Source: DAOSCP01 sp035379625
Lineage (GTDB): Bacteria; Bacteroidota; Ignavibacteria; Ignavibacteriales; DAOSCP01
Direction: 5' to 3'
Assembly (NCBI GenBank): GCA_035379625.1
Contig: DAOSVM010000016.1
Location: 1-52,205, forward strand
DNA: 52,205 bases
The notes under the pieces were generated by a model that searched no databases, was not told where the DNA came from, and was given only the letters and a program-made list of their open reading frames with translations. Made by a program: the position numbers and the translations under genes. Shown one piece after another: positions 26,589-35,887 of the stretch (the stretch's first letter is position 1; the number at the start of each line of letters is the position of its first letter).

Positions 26589-27072
26589 TTGATAAATCCT
26601 TTAATTGCTCCCAATAACTAATATCCCAAAATTTTGATGCTAATGGGCTAGTTGAAGGAAGCACAAAAACTTTTGAATTGAAGATTTTAATTTTTTGCAG
26701 TCCATAATGCAATTTTTTCCGAAAATAAAAATAAGCAGCATTTTTACTTGTAAAAGCTATAATTTTAGGATTATATTTCATTATTTTATATTCAAAATCT
26801 TTTTGATGCTCTTCATTAATTTCAATATCTTCATCATTTCCAGAATTATTCTTTACTAAATCAGTTAAGCCAAACCTATATTCTAATAGCTTTGTATATT
26901 CTACAGGTCTAATTAACTTATCAGTAAAACCAACTTCAAATAATGTTTTCCAAAATTTGTTATTTTTATTCCCGTAGTAACACAACATTTTTGCTGAAAT
27001 TCTACTAGGAGCAGTACCACAAAATAAAATTTTTAAATTATAATCTAATACATCAGGAACAATGTAATCCAT
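26581..27072 (-). CDS. Mug-like uracil/deoxyinosine DNA glycosylase
   Basis: Uracil-DNA glycosylase superfamily protein of 163 residues close to the Mug/TDG and deoxyinosine-glycosylase branch. VPDVLDYNLKILFCGTAPS holds motif 1; NKFWKTLFEVGFT, EYRFGLTDLV and the final LPSTSPLASKFWDISYWEQL are family blocks. Motif 1 reads GTAPS rather than the GINPG of E. coli Mug, so the catalytic Asn is replaced and the activity may differ. First gene of the five-gene operon that continues with the helicase. Confidence 0.8.
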   Translation of the reverse strand: MDYIVPDVLDYNLKILFCGTAPSRISAKMLCYYGNKNNKFWKTLFEVGFTDKLIRPVEYTKLLEYRFGLTDLVKNNSGNDEDIEINEEHQKDFEYKIMKYNPKIIAFTSKNAAYFYFRKKLHYGLQKIKIFNSKVFVLPSTSPLASKFWDISYWEQLKDLSNG

Positions 27073-27160
27073 TATTTAAAGATAATTCATTATTTCATAA
27101 AAATAAATTTGCATTTTAAAGTAATAAAATTTAAAATATTTTTAAAAATTATTATTTTCT

Positions 27161-27799
27161 ATGCCCAAATTTTACAATTACATAATAGAAAAAGGTTCAA
27201 CAACAGATGAATACTTAATAGAATTTGATCAAAATAATGAAATTTTGGTTCCACTCATTGATGAAGATTTTCAATGGGCACAAATCAATAACTTAAATTG
27301 TTCAAAATGTAAATTTAAAGATCAAAACCAATATTGTAATTTAGCTCTCAATTTATCGTATTTTATTAAGTTTTTCAGTAAATACAATTCATATGATGAT
27401 GTTATCGTAACAGTTCAAACTGATGAATATACTTTACATAAAGCAACCTCTGCTCAAAAAGTAGCTTTAAGTATTTTAAATTTATTAATCCCTTTTAGTG
27501 GATGTTCTAATCTCGATAAATTAAAATACATATCACAATACCATATCCCGTTTGAATTGCCACAAGAAATGCTTATTAGATTAGTTGGCAACTATATGGT
27601 AGAAAATTTTAAAAATAACAATGAACTTTTTATAAAAGATATAAAAAATGAAATACATACAATTTTAAACGATATAGGTAATACAATTAAATCAATCTCT
27701 CATTATTTTAGAACACTTTCCTCTTCCGATACAATAATTAACTCTTTAATACTCTTCGATACATATTTAATAATTATGGATGATTTTCTTGATTTGTAA
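27161..27799 (+). CDS. DUF6901-like protein of unknown function
   Basis: 212 residues. CSKCKFKDQNQYC (about 47-59) is a possible metal site of three Cys. Then come YDDVIVTVQTDEYTLHKATSAQKV, LIPFSGCSNLDKLKYISQYHIPFELPQE and a YMVENF block. This order (Cys cluster, SGC, xxYHxPF) matches, from memory, an uncharacterised family listed as DUF6901. The carboxyl end has no recognised domain. It stands alone, divergent from the mug-like gene, with TAAATTTG, a -7 box, at 27104-27111 but no clear -33 box. Confidence 0.6.
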   Translation: MPKFYNYIIEKGSTTDEYLIEFDQNNEILVPLIDEDFQWAQINNLNCSKCKFKDQNQYCNLALNLSYFIKFFSKYNSYDDVIVTVQTDEYTLHKATSAQKVALSILNLLIPFSGCSNLDKLKYISQYHIPFELPQEMLIRLVGNYMVENFKNNNELFIKDIKNEIHTILNDIGNTIKSISHYFRTLSSSDTIINSLILFDTYLIIMDDFLDL

Positions 27800-27927
27800 T
27801 ACAACTTATTAACTATTTATTAATATTGTTTTATTTGTCTCTTAATTTTAAGAATTATTTTTATTCATCTTTTATATTTCAAATAAATTAGTTATTTTTG
27901 TATGTTGCATTTTTGCCAATAATATTT

Positions 27928-29028
27928 ATGACAGTAAAAGAAATATGTAAACATATTGAATCATTTGCGCCCCTCTCAGCTTCTTTAAAATATGATAATC
28001 CGGGGCTGCAGATTGGAAATGATAATGACCAAGTTCAAAAAGTTTTTATATGTTTGGACTTGAACTCAGAAACCTTAAACGAAGCCCTACAAAAAAATGC
28101 AAACCTAATAATAACACATCACCCACTAATTTTTGAACCATTAAATAAACTCAACTTTATAAACCCGAAATCAAATTTAATCAAAGAAATAATTAAAAAT
28201 AATATAAATGTTTATTCTGCTCATACCAATTTAGATGCATCTAAACAAGGTATTAGCTTTGCAGCTGCCAAACTTTTGGGATTAAAGAACATAAAAATCC
28301 TCAAAAATTATTCCGAAAATTTAATAAAATTTACCGTATTTACACCTAAAGAATATACTGATAAAGTTTTGAATGCTGTTTTTGAAGCTAATGCAGGTAT
28401 AATTGGAGATTATAAAAAATGTAGCTTTAGAACAACAGGTATTGGAACTTTTGAACCTGAAGAAAATGCTAATCCTTTCGTAGGTGAAAAAAAATCTTTT
28501 AATGAAGTTAGTGAAGAAAAACTTGAATTTATAGCTTATAGATGGGATGTAAATAATATTTTGAATGCTATTTATAATAATCATCCATACGAAGAACCAG
28601 CTATAGATATTATACCTCTAAATAATGACAATTTAAATTATGGTTTTGGCGTTTTAGGAGAATTTGAAAAAGAATTATCTTTTGATGAATTTGCCAACTT
28701 ATTGATTGATAAATTAAAGCTTGCTAACTTTCGTTATACTCAAGGGCAAAGTAAAAATATTAAAAAAATAGCTTATTGTGGCGGTAGCGGATCGGATTTA
28801 TTAAAAGATGCTATTCAAAATAATTGCGATGCTTTTGTTACTGCTGATGTTAAATATCACTCTTTTCAAGATGCTGAAAATATTCTTTATTTAATAGATG
28901 CTGGACATTATGAAACAGAATTTCCTGGAGTTATTTATTTATATGACTTATTAAAAAATAATTTTGAATCTAAAATTCAAATTTATTTATCGAATAAATC
29001 AACAAACCCAATAAAATTTTATAAATAG
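27928..29028 (+). CDS. Nif3-like dinuclear metal centre protein
   Basis: NIF3/YbgI/YqfO family (DUF34), a hexameric protein with a two-metal site and debated function; a GTP cyclohydrolase I-type activity has been suggested for relatives. 366 residues, with the central insert typical of the long YqfO form. Metal ligands are visible in ITHHPLIF, AHTNLDAS and near the end GHYETE; GGSGSDLL is also conserved. ATG 27928 (MTVKEICKHIE) was chosen over TTG 27898, whose ten extra residues are not family-like. It is 11 bases before the zinc-ribbon gene, a pairing seen in many bacteria. Confidence 0.9.
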   Translation: MTVKEICKHIESFAPLSASLKYDNPGLQIGNDNDQVQKVFICLDLNSETLNEALQKNANLIITHHPLIFEPLNKLNFINPKSNLIKEIIKNNINVYSAHTNLDASKQGISFAAAKLLGLKNIKILKNYSENLIKFTVFTPKEYTDKVLNAVFEANAGIIGDYKKCSFRTTGIGTFEPEENANPFVGEKKSFNEVSEEKLEFIAYRWDVNNILNAIYNNHPYEEPAIDIIPLNNDNLNYGFGVLGEFEKELSFDEFANLLIDKLKLANFRYTQGQSKNIKKIAYCGGSGSDLLKDAIQNNCDAFVTADVKYHSFQDAENILYLIDAGHYETEFPGVIYLYDLLKNNFESKIQIYLSNKSTNPIKFYK

Positions 29029-29039
29029 GAGATATAAAT

Positions 29040-29777
29040 TTGGAAAAGCGATTGTATTATCTCTATCAGCTACAATTAGTTGATAGTCAGTTGGATATCT
29101 TAAACGAGTACAAAGGGGACCTTCCTCAAAAAATTGCTGATTTAGAAAATGAAATCAGCGAATTACAATCTCTCATCGATGAAAAAAAATCAATTCAAGA
29201 AAAATCTAAAGAAAAAATTGGTGAAAACGAAGAAGAAATCGAAAATTTAAAGGAAGAGCAAAAAAAATACAAAGCTCAACTCCACAATGTAAGAACTAAT
29301 CGTGAGTATGACGCACTTACAAAACAAATTGATTTTATCGACGAAAAAGTAGAAAATCTCAAAAAAGAAAATTCAATGTTAGAAGATACTATTGAAAGTA
29401 TTAAAACAGAAATTTCAGATCTGACAAAAGATTTAGAAGCTAAAAGAGAAAATATTAAAGAAGCTCAAGCTAACCTAAAGGTTATTATTGAAGACAATTC
29501 TAAAGAAGAAGCAAAATTAAAAGCAATTAGAGAAGAAGTTCTTAAAAACGTCAAAAAACCTGATTATGATCTTTATATAAGAATAAGAAAAGCTAAAAAT
29601 GGTCTCGGTATAGTTGCAGTAAAAAGAGGATCTTGCTCTGGATGTTATAATATGGTTCCACCTCAAAGACAATTAGAAATTAGACAAAGTAGAAGATTTT
29701 ATTCTTGCGAACAATGTGGTAGAATTCTTGTTTCTGAAGATATAGCCGATAGAGCACAAGTCGACTTGAAACTTTAA
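29040..29777 (+). CDS. Coiled-coil protein with carboxyl-terminal C4 zinc ribbon
   Basis: 245 residues. About residues 15-180 form a long coiled coil rich in Glu and Lys. The end carries a zinc ribbon, GSCSGCYNMVPPQ and YSCEQCGRIL, four Cys in two CxxC pairs. This is the DUF164/CdsZ-type family, whose role (suggested: nucleic acid or flagellar-type export chaperone) is unsettled. The start is TTG, supported by AGGAG 7 bases upstream; no ATG fits. The gene overlaps nothing and ends in a strong terminator. Confidence 0.85.
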   Translation: MEKRLYYLYQLQLVDSQLDILNEYKGDLPQKIADLENEISELQSLIDEKKSIQEKSKEKIGENEEEIENLKEEQKKYKAQLHNVRTNREYDALTKQIDFIDEKVENLKKENSMLEDTIESIKTEISDLTKDLEAKRENIKEAQANLKVIIEDNSKEEAKLKAIREEVLKNVKKPDYDLYIRIRKAKNGLGIVAVKRGSCSGCYNMVPPQRQLEIRQSRRFYSCEQCGRILVSEDIADRAQVDLKL

Positions 29778-29789
29778 TTCTAATTTTTC

Positions 29790-29834
29790 GATAAGAAAGT
29801 AATTGCTTTTATAGCAATATTTTCTTATCTTTTT
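29790..29834 (+). terminator. Rho-independent terminator after the zinc-ribbon gene
   Basis: Long hairpin: GATAAGAAA pairs with TTTCTTATC, with an inner stem ATTGC/GCAAT and loop TTTTATA, then five T. It sits just before recG, so recG probably has its own promoter. Confidence 0.75.
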
Positions 29835-29840
29835 AATATT

Positions 29841-32021
29841 ATGATTGATTTTTTATCTACTAATATTCAATTTTTACCGGGAGTTGGACCTAAAAAAGGT
29901 CAAACTTTTGAAAAATGTAACATTTTTACAGTTTTAGATTTATTAAATTATTTCCCTATATCATATTTAAACCGTTCTGATATCATTAAAGTTAAGGATT
30001 TATATTCGTTAAGCATTAACCAAGCAAACTACCAACCAACATTGATAGCTAAACTTATCGATAAGGAAATTATTAAAGTTTCAAATAATAAAGAAATCTT
30101 AAAATGTTACCTAAATGATGGCAGTGGAAACATATCCTTAACTTTTTTTAACAGAATTAACTATTTTAATAAATTTTTACAAAAATCTCATACTTATATT
30201 TTCTCTGGTAATCCTAAGTTCAATTACGATAAAATTGATATTGTTCACCCAGATATTGAAGAATACTCAACAGACGAGATCAACAATCTTAATATGGGAA
30301 AAATTATACCTATATACAGTTTACCTGATTCTTTCAAAAAAAATTATATAAATCAATCCTTTTTACGTAAAATAGTAAATTCCGCTTTAACAAAATATCT
30401 AAATTATGTACAAGATTTTTTGCCAGAGTTTATTCTTAAAGAATTTTTTATTTTAGATCTTAAGAAGTCGTATTATAATATTCATTTCCCTGAAAATTTT
30501 CAACTTTTAGAAAAAGCAAAAACTAGATTTAAATTAAATGAGATAATTTCATTTAATATTTTGATGGAATTGAAAAGAAAAAAATACTTTAATTTAAAAA
30601 CAAATGCACTTGATCTTAATGAAAAATTAGTATCTGAATTTATTAAAACCTTACCATTTGAATTAACAGAAGGACAAAAAGAAGCGATAGAAGAAATAAA
30701 AAAAGATTTAAAGTCAACAAGACCTATGAATAGACTTTTGCAAGGTGATGTTGGCTGTGGTAAAACATTAGTAGCTATTATCTCAATTTTATATGCAATA
30801 AATTCAGAAAACCAAGCTGCCTTTTTAGTTCCAACAGAATTATTGGCAGTGCAGCATTATAAAAAAATTAAAAATTTATTAAAAAATTTCCATTTATCAA
30901 TAGAATTACTAACTGGTAGCACGCCTAAGAAACACAAAGAGCAAATTCTTGAACATTTAAAAATTGGTAAAACAAAAATTATAATTGGAACTCATGCAAT
31001 TCTTGAAGAAAAAGTTGAATTTTCAAATTTATCTATTTGTATTATTGATGAACAACATCGTTTTGGTGTGAATCAGAGAGCCGCATTAATCGAAAAAGGG
31101 AAAAATCCACATACTTTATTTATGTCTGCAACTCCAATTCCAAGAACTTTGGCAATGACAATTTATAGCGACTTAGATATTTCTGTTATTAAAACTATGC
31201 CTGCAAATAGAATTCCAATTAAAACCTTTTTAAGACCCTATTCTGCATTAGATAAAATTTATCAGTTTATCAGCGATAAAGTATTAAATGAAGGTTATCA
31301 AGCTTATATAATTGCCCCATTAGTAGAAGAATCAGAAAAATTAGATTTAAATTCATCAATCGATATATTTAATGAATTATCATCTACAAATCTTAAACAT
31401 TTAAGATTAGGACTTTTACACGGTAAAATGAAATGGAAAGAAAAAGATGATATAATGATGCAGTTTTACAATAAAGAAATTGATGTTCTAGTTTCTACTA
31501 CAGTAATTGAAGTAGGTATCGATGTCCCTGATGCTAATATAATTTTAATACTTGATGCACATCGTTTTGGTTTATCGCAGCTTCATCAATTAAGAGGAAG
31601 AGTTGGACGCTCCAATAAAAAAGCTTACTGTATTCTTGTAACAACTGATAATATTTATAACAAAGCTCAATTAGTAAATCCTTCAATTTCACCAATTGAA
31701 GATATAAACTACTCTAATATTTCGAATGATGAATTATCAGCCAAGCGATTAGAATCGATGGTTAGAACCTCTGATGGTTTTATTCTTTCCAATCTCGATT
31801 TACAATTAAGAGGACCAGGTAATATTTTAGGCACTCAACAAAGTGGGATGCCAGAATTTAAAGTTTTTAACTTTTTAAATGATGCAAATTTAATTCCACT
31901 TAGCAAACAAATTACTAACAAAATATTCTCTAATTCTAACAACTTAAATGATTTCCCTTTGCTAAAATCTTATATTTTCCGTAATTTTAATGAACAAATT
32001 AAATTTTTATCAATTGGATAA
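29841..32021 (+). CDS. recG: ATP-dependent DNA helicase RecG
   Basis: Remodels stalled replication forks and branched DNA. 726 residues. The amino-terminal wedge domain (OB fold) covers about 60-150 with LPGVGPKKGQTFEK at the start. Helicase motifs are LLQGDVGCGKTL (about 300-311), CIIDEQHRFGV (DEQH box), MSATPIPRTLAMTIYSDLD, STTVIEVGIDVPDAN and QLRGRVGRSNKKAYC. QRAAL and LRGPGNILGTQQSGMPEF near the end are RecG-specific. Confidence 0.95.
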   Translation: MIDFLSTNIQFLPGVGPKKGQTFEKCNIFTVLDLLNYFPISYLNRSDIIKVKDLYSLSINQANYQPTLIAKLIDKEIIKVSNNKEILKCYLNDGSGNISLTFFNRINYFNKFLQKSHTYIFSGNPKFNYDKIDIVHPDIEEYSTDEINNLNMGKIIPIYSLPDSFKKNYINQSFLRKIVNSALTKYLNYVQDFLPEFILKEFFILDLKKSYYNIHFPENFQLLEKAKTRFKLNEIISFNILMELKRKKYFNLKTNALDLNEKLVSEFIKTLPFELTEGQKEAIEEIKKDLKSTRPMNRLLQGDVGCGKTLVAIISILYAINSENQAAFLVPTELLAVQHYKKIKNLLKNFHLSIELLTGSTPKKHKEQILEHLKIGKTKIIIGTHAILEEKVEFSNLSICIIDEQHRFGVNQRAALIEKGKNPHTLFMSATPIPRTLAMTIYSDLDISVIKTMPANRIPIKTFLRPYSALDKIYQFISDKVLNEGYQAYIIAPLVEESEKLDLNSSIDIFNELSSTNLKHLRLGLLHGKMKWKEKDDIMMQFYNKEIDVLVSTTVIEVGIDVPDANIILILDAHRFGLSQLHQLRGRVGRSNKKAYCILVTTDNIYNKAQLVNPSISPIEDINYSNISNDELSAKRLESMVRTSDGFILSNLDLQLRGPGNILGTQQSGMPEFKVFNFLNDANLIPLSKQITNKIFSNSNNLNDFPLLKSYIFRNFNEQIKFLSIG

Positions 32022-32024
32022 ATT

Positions 32025-32672
32025 ATGTTAATAAAACGTTTAGAACTACCTGTAAAATTTAAAAGCTTCTACAAACAATTTAAGAATAAAAGTTTCAAAC
32101 TATTAGATGTAGGTTGTGGAAACCATTCACCAAAAGTTACCAAAAATTATTTCCCAAACTGCGAGTATTATGGAATTGACAAACAACTTTATAATTTAAA
32201 TAATGAAGATTTAAGTTTAATGAAAAAATTTTATAATTTTGAATTAACTCCTGAAAATTTGAAAGAAATACCTGATAATTTTTTTGATGTTATTATAATG
32301 AATCATATTATCGAACATCTGCAAAATGGCTTAGAAATTTTATCAATTCTAACAAAAAAATTGAAATCTAGCGGCTATTTATATATTGAGTATCCTTCAC
32401 CAAAATCTTTAACCTTACCAAGCTTAAACGGTACACTACATTTCTGTGATGATCCAACCCACGTTAAATTATATCATTTAATAGATATTGTCAATACGTT
32501 ATTAGATAATAACTTGAAAATTATTAAAGCTGGTACAAGAAGGGATAAAGTAGGGATTTTACTATTCCCTATCATAATAATTGTAAAATTATTACGAAAA
32601 GAAGTCCTTGCTGGACAAGGAATTTGGGATATTCTAGGTTTTGCTGAATTTGTTTACGCACAAAAAAAATAA
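32025..32672 (+). CDS. Class I SAM-dependent methyltransferase
   Basis: 215 residues. Motif I LLDVGCGNHSP (26-36), then YGIDKQ, and DVIIMNHIIEHLQNGLEILS, which is the motif of type 11 methyltransferases. HFCDDPTHVKLY is unusual. Substrate unknown; location next to glycan genes (35888 onwards) hints at a lipid, sugar or polysaccharide target, but the gene is 3 bases after recG and reads with it. Confidence is in fold, not function. Confidence 0.8.
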   Translation: MLIKRLELPVKFKSFYKQFKNKSFKLLDVGCGNHSPKVTKNYFPNCEYYGIDKQLYNLNNEDLSLMKKFYNFELTPENLKEIPDNFFDVIIMNHIIEHLQNGLEILSILTKKLKSSGYLYIEYPSPKSLTLPSLNGTLHFCDDPTHVKLYHLIDIVNTLLDNNLKIIKAGTRRDKVGILLFPIIIIVKLLRKEVLAGQGIWDILGFAEFVYAQKK

Positions 32673-32677
32673 AATAT

Positions 32678-33913
32678 TTAATTTTTTATAAAAATACTTT
32701 TCTGTTTCTTTAAGATAATTCTAATTGTCGTTCCCTGATCAATAACTGTATTTTTAACAAATATTTTCCCATTGTGGTATTCTTCAATTATTCTTTTTGA
32801 TAATGTTAACCCTAATCCCCAACCCCTCTTTTTAGTTGAATAACCAGGCCTAAAAATTGTTCTTTTCTTCTTAGGATCTATCCCTTTACCTGTATCTGTA
32901 ATATCAATTATTATATCCTTATGAGTTTCTTGGATTTCAATACTTATATAACCTTTATTTGTACCAATAGCATCCAAAGAATTTTTTATTAAGTTTTCAA
33001 TTACCCATTCAAATAAATTCGGATTTACAACAGCATTAACAATATTTGGAGATACAATATTAATTGCAACTTTTTGCCCTTTTTGTGGCAATCTTATACT
33101 GAAATAATTTACAATATTCTCAACAATCTCTCTAATATTTGATTCTTTTAATTCTGGCTTAGAACCAATTTTTGAAAAACGTTGAGTAATTTTATTAAAT
33201 CTTTCAATATCTCTATCAATTTCAGTTGTTACTTCTAAAACTTTTTCTGGATTTTTGTATGATAGCTTTAAATATTCATTCCAACCCATAAGAGATGATA
33301 AAGGTGTCCCCAATTGATGCGCAGTTTCTTTTGCAAGTCCAATCCATATATTTGACTGCTCCTTGAACTTCAAATAATTAAAAATTAAATAAAAAAGAAT
33401 CATAAAAAAACCCATAAACAAAAACTGCAAAAATGGATATATTTTCAACCTCTTAATCAAGAAAGAATCACCGTAATGCACTCGCCCTATAACCTGATTT
33501 CCATATCTAATATCAATTGGTGGATGTATTTCATCCATATTTATCATTATTTGCTCTAAGTAACTTGATATTTCACTTAAAGGTTTTGTTGTATCAATTT
33601 CAATATTTTTAATCGAAGCGTAAATATTGTTCATATTAATTTTATTTTCATTATCTGTATAAATTATCGGGAAATCTATTTTTTGAATAATATTTTCGAA
33701 TATAAATTGAAATTCATGTTGTTCAGTATTGCTTGAATTTGTTATAAATTCAATTGATTTTGCATATAAAGTTGCTAGTTTATATTCTCTCTCTTGAAGA
33801 TTTTTAATTAATGTATCTGTATAGTTATATAAAAATAAAGCTATCAAAATTGCTATAACCGTTAAAAATATCTTAAAATTCATTGAATTAAAATATATGC
33901 TAAACTTTTTCAC
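32678..33913 (-). CDS. Sensor histidine kinase
   Basis: 411 residues. Transmembrane helices at about 13-30 and 158-180 flank an external sensor region of about 125 residues with no recognised domain. The phospho-acceptor His199 is in AKETAHQLGTPLSSLMGW, the HQLGTPL variant common in Bacteroidota. The ATPase domain has ENLIKNSLDAIG (N box), DTGKGIDP (G1) and GWGLGL (G2). There is no HAMP domain and no response-regulator gene next to it. It shares ATGA with the end of the amidase gene, so the two are cotranscribed. Confidence 0.9.
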   Translation of the reverse strand: MKKFSIYFNSMNFKIFLTVIAILIALFLYNYTDTLIKNLQEREYKLATLYAKSIEFITNSSNTEQHEFQFIFENIIQKIDFPIIYTDNENKINMNNIYASIKNIEIDTTKPLSEISSYLEQIMINMDEIHPPIDIRYGNQVIGRVHYGDSFLIKRLKIYPFLQFLFMGFFMILFYLIFNYLKFKEQSNIWIGLAKETAHQLGTPLSSLMGWNEYLKLSYKNPEKVLEVTTEIDRDIERFNKITQRFSKIGSKPELKESNIREIVENIVNYFSIRLPQKGQKVAINIVSPNIVNAVVNPNLFEWVIENLIKNSLDAIGTNKGYISIEIQETHKDIIIDITDTGKGIDPKKKRTIFRPGYSTKKRGWGLGLTLSKRIIEEYHNGKIFVKNTVIDQGTTIRIILKKQKSIFIKN

Positions 33914-35736
33914 TCAGCATTCTCCATTGAATAATTAATAATTGCATTATAAATAGATTTTGCTATTTTTTCTTGGAATTCGTCTTGTCTTAATAATCTT
34001 TCCTGCTCAGGCAACATAATAAAAGCTGGTTCTACTAAAATTGAAATACTTTCTGGTATTCTACACATATATAAATTATCATGGAATAATCCAAAATTAT
34101 TAAGTTTTAAATTTGTTAATAAATTTTTTTGTACATGTTTTGCAAATTCTCTACTTTGTTCAAAATAGTAGTAAACAGAAGAACCATTATTTTTTATTGG
34201 ATTAACATTTTCTGGGACTGCATTATTATGTATACTTACTAAAATATGTGGGGAAAAATTATTTACTACCTTTTTCCTGTTTCTTAAATCTAAAGGTTCA
34301 TCTGCAGAATTCCGTGTTAGGAAAACTTTAATTCCTTTCTTTTCAAGCATATTTTTTAATTTCATCGATATCGAAAAGTTAACATCTTTCTCCTTTAATC
34401 CATAAACTCCTACAGCCCCAAAATCTGGTGAATGACCAGGATCAATTGAAACTATTAAATTTTCAATTTTTTTATCTTTTACCTTTGGTGGTTTTCTAAA
34501 TTTAAATCTCATCATTTCATCATTAAATTCGACATCATATCCCCACAACTTTTTTTGCTCCAACTTCAAACTTATTTTAACCACATTATCTTTAATTTGA
34601 TTATGTTTTATGGTAGTAATTTTCGACGGAAAAGTTAGATCACGAATAAAATCAATATCATCTTTACAATTATAGAGTAATATATCAACTTGTGAGTCAT
34701 TATTTGTAATAATTTCATATGGCAGAGGATTTTTCACAGATAAAGAAAAATAAATAAAATTATCATCCTCTTCTATTCTTGTGTAAGAAATATTGTCATT
34801 TATTATATAACTATTTACCTTAAATTCATATTTAACATCATTTTGATTGGCATAGACAGAATTATCATTATCTAATTTTAATTTAACCCAGTTTCCCTCC
34901 TTACCAATAATTTCAAATTTTGTATTAGGTAAAGGGAAAAATCTATATCCACCACCTGGTGAATTTCTTAATACAATTAAATTTCCATCATTCTTATTAG
35001 TAATTGTGGCAATTCCAATATTGTCACCATCATAAGTTGTAATCTTATATTTTAAAGGAATTGATATAATTTGCTGGTTATCGTTATACGTATTCAAGTA
35101 AATTGTAGCATCTTTTACTTTTTGATTAATTTTTATAAATCCAGAATAAAATCCTTGAACAGTATCGCTTAATGTTGAAAAACCATCTCCAAATACAATA
35201 TCAGCCCAGTAGTTCTTCTTGACATATTTTTCTTCAAGTAGTGTAAATTGCTCTTTAACTCCTTCAATTGTTAACCATACCTTTTTTCCTGTAGTAGCTT
35301 GAATTTTTATAAAAATTTTTTCATTTTTTTCACATAAAATATCACCTGAAGGCAAGATAATATCATAAATCTTGAAATCATTTGAACTTTCTTTTATTTT
35401 ATTCAAAAACTTTATGTAAAATGAATGTTCTAAATTTTTTACTTCACCATTCCTGTAGTATAAAACAATATTAAAGATACCATTATAATAATTTTTTTCA
35501 TCGCTGTCAGATATTTTGGGTAAGCCATAAAAAACAAACCCACCATCTTTATCTAAATTTACATTTATTTTATTTATTTCTAATTTATCAATTTTTTCAA
35601 TATCTACTTTACCGGTAAAATAAATTGGTTTATTTTCAGACGTTATTTTCTGTTTTTTTGCTGGGAAATGAAAATAAATATCACTTTGCGAAAATATATT
35701 AATTGTTAAAATTAAGCTTAAAATTAAAGTTCGCAT
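33910..35736 (-). CDS. N-acetylmuramoyl-L-alanine amidase (Amidase_3) with long beta-rich amino region
   Basis: Periplasmic amidase of 608 residues. Signal peptide at 1-16 (MRTLILSLILTINIFS). Residues about 20-410 are beta-rich, with an SH3-like stretch near 270-300, and probably bind the wall. The catalytic domain spans about 425-605: SIDPGHSPDFGAVG (first zinc His), LKEKDVNFSI (Glu), ILVSIHNN (second zinc His) and ILVEPAFIMLPEQE (catalytic Glu). It would cut the bond between the glycan and the stem peptide, for example in daughter cell separation. First gene of a pair with the histidine kinase. Confidence 0.9.
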   Translation of the reverse strand: MRTLILSLILTINIFSQSDIYFHFPAKKQKITSENKPIYFTGKVDIEKIDKLEINKINVNLDKDGGFVFYGLPKISDSDEKNYYNGIFNIVLYYRNGEVKNLEHSFYIKFLNKIKESSNDFKIYDIILPSGDILCEKNEKIFIKIQATTGKKVWLTIEGVKEQFTLLEEKYVKKNYWADIVFGDGFSTLSDTVQGFYSGFIKINQKVKDATIYLNTYNDNQQIISIPLKYKITTYDGDNIGIATITNKNDGNLIVLRNSPGGGYRFFPLPNTKFEIIGKEGNWVKLKLDNDNSVYANQNDVKYEFKVNSYIINDNISYTRIEEDDNFIYFSLSVKNPLPYEIITNNDSQVDILLYNCKDDIDFIRDLTFPSKITTIKHNQIKDNVVKISLKLEQKKLWGYDVEFNDEMMRFKFRKPPKVKDKKIENLIVSIDPGHSPDFGAVGVYGLKEKDVNFSISMKLKNMLEKKGIKVFLTRNSADEPLDLRNRKKVVNNFSPHILVSIHNNAVPENVNPIKNNGSSVYYYFEQSREFAKHVQKNLLTNLKLNNFGLFHDNLYMCRIPESISILVEPAFIMLPEQERLLRQDEFQEKIAKSIYNAIINYSMENAE

Positions 35737-35887
35737 ATAATAAAATCCCCCGATTTTAAGAATATAAATGTTTTTTAAATATAAATAAATTTTCTTATAA
35801 TTAAAATTTGCGTTCTGAATTATTCATAGTAAAAATAATTTTTTGTATATTGTAAATTTGTTAATATTTTAATTTTTAGGATATTTT

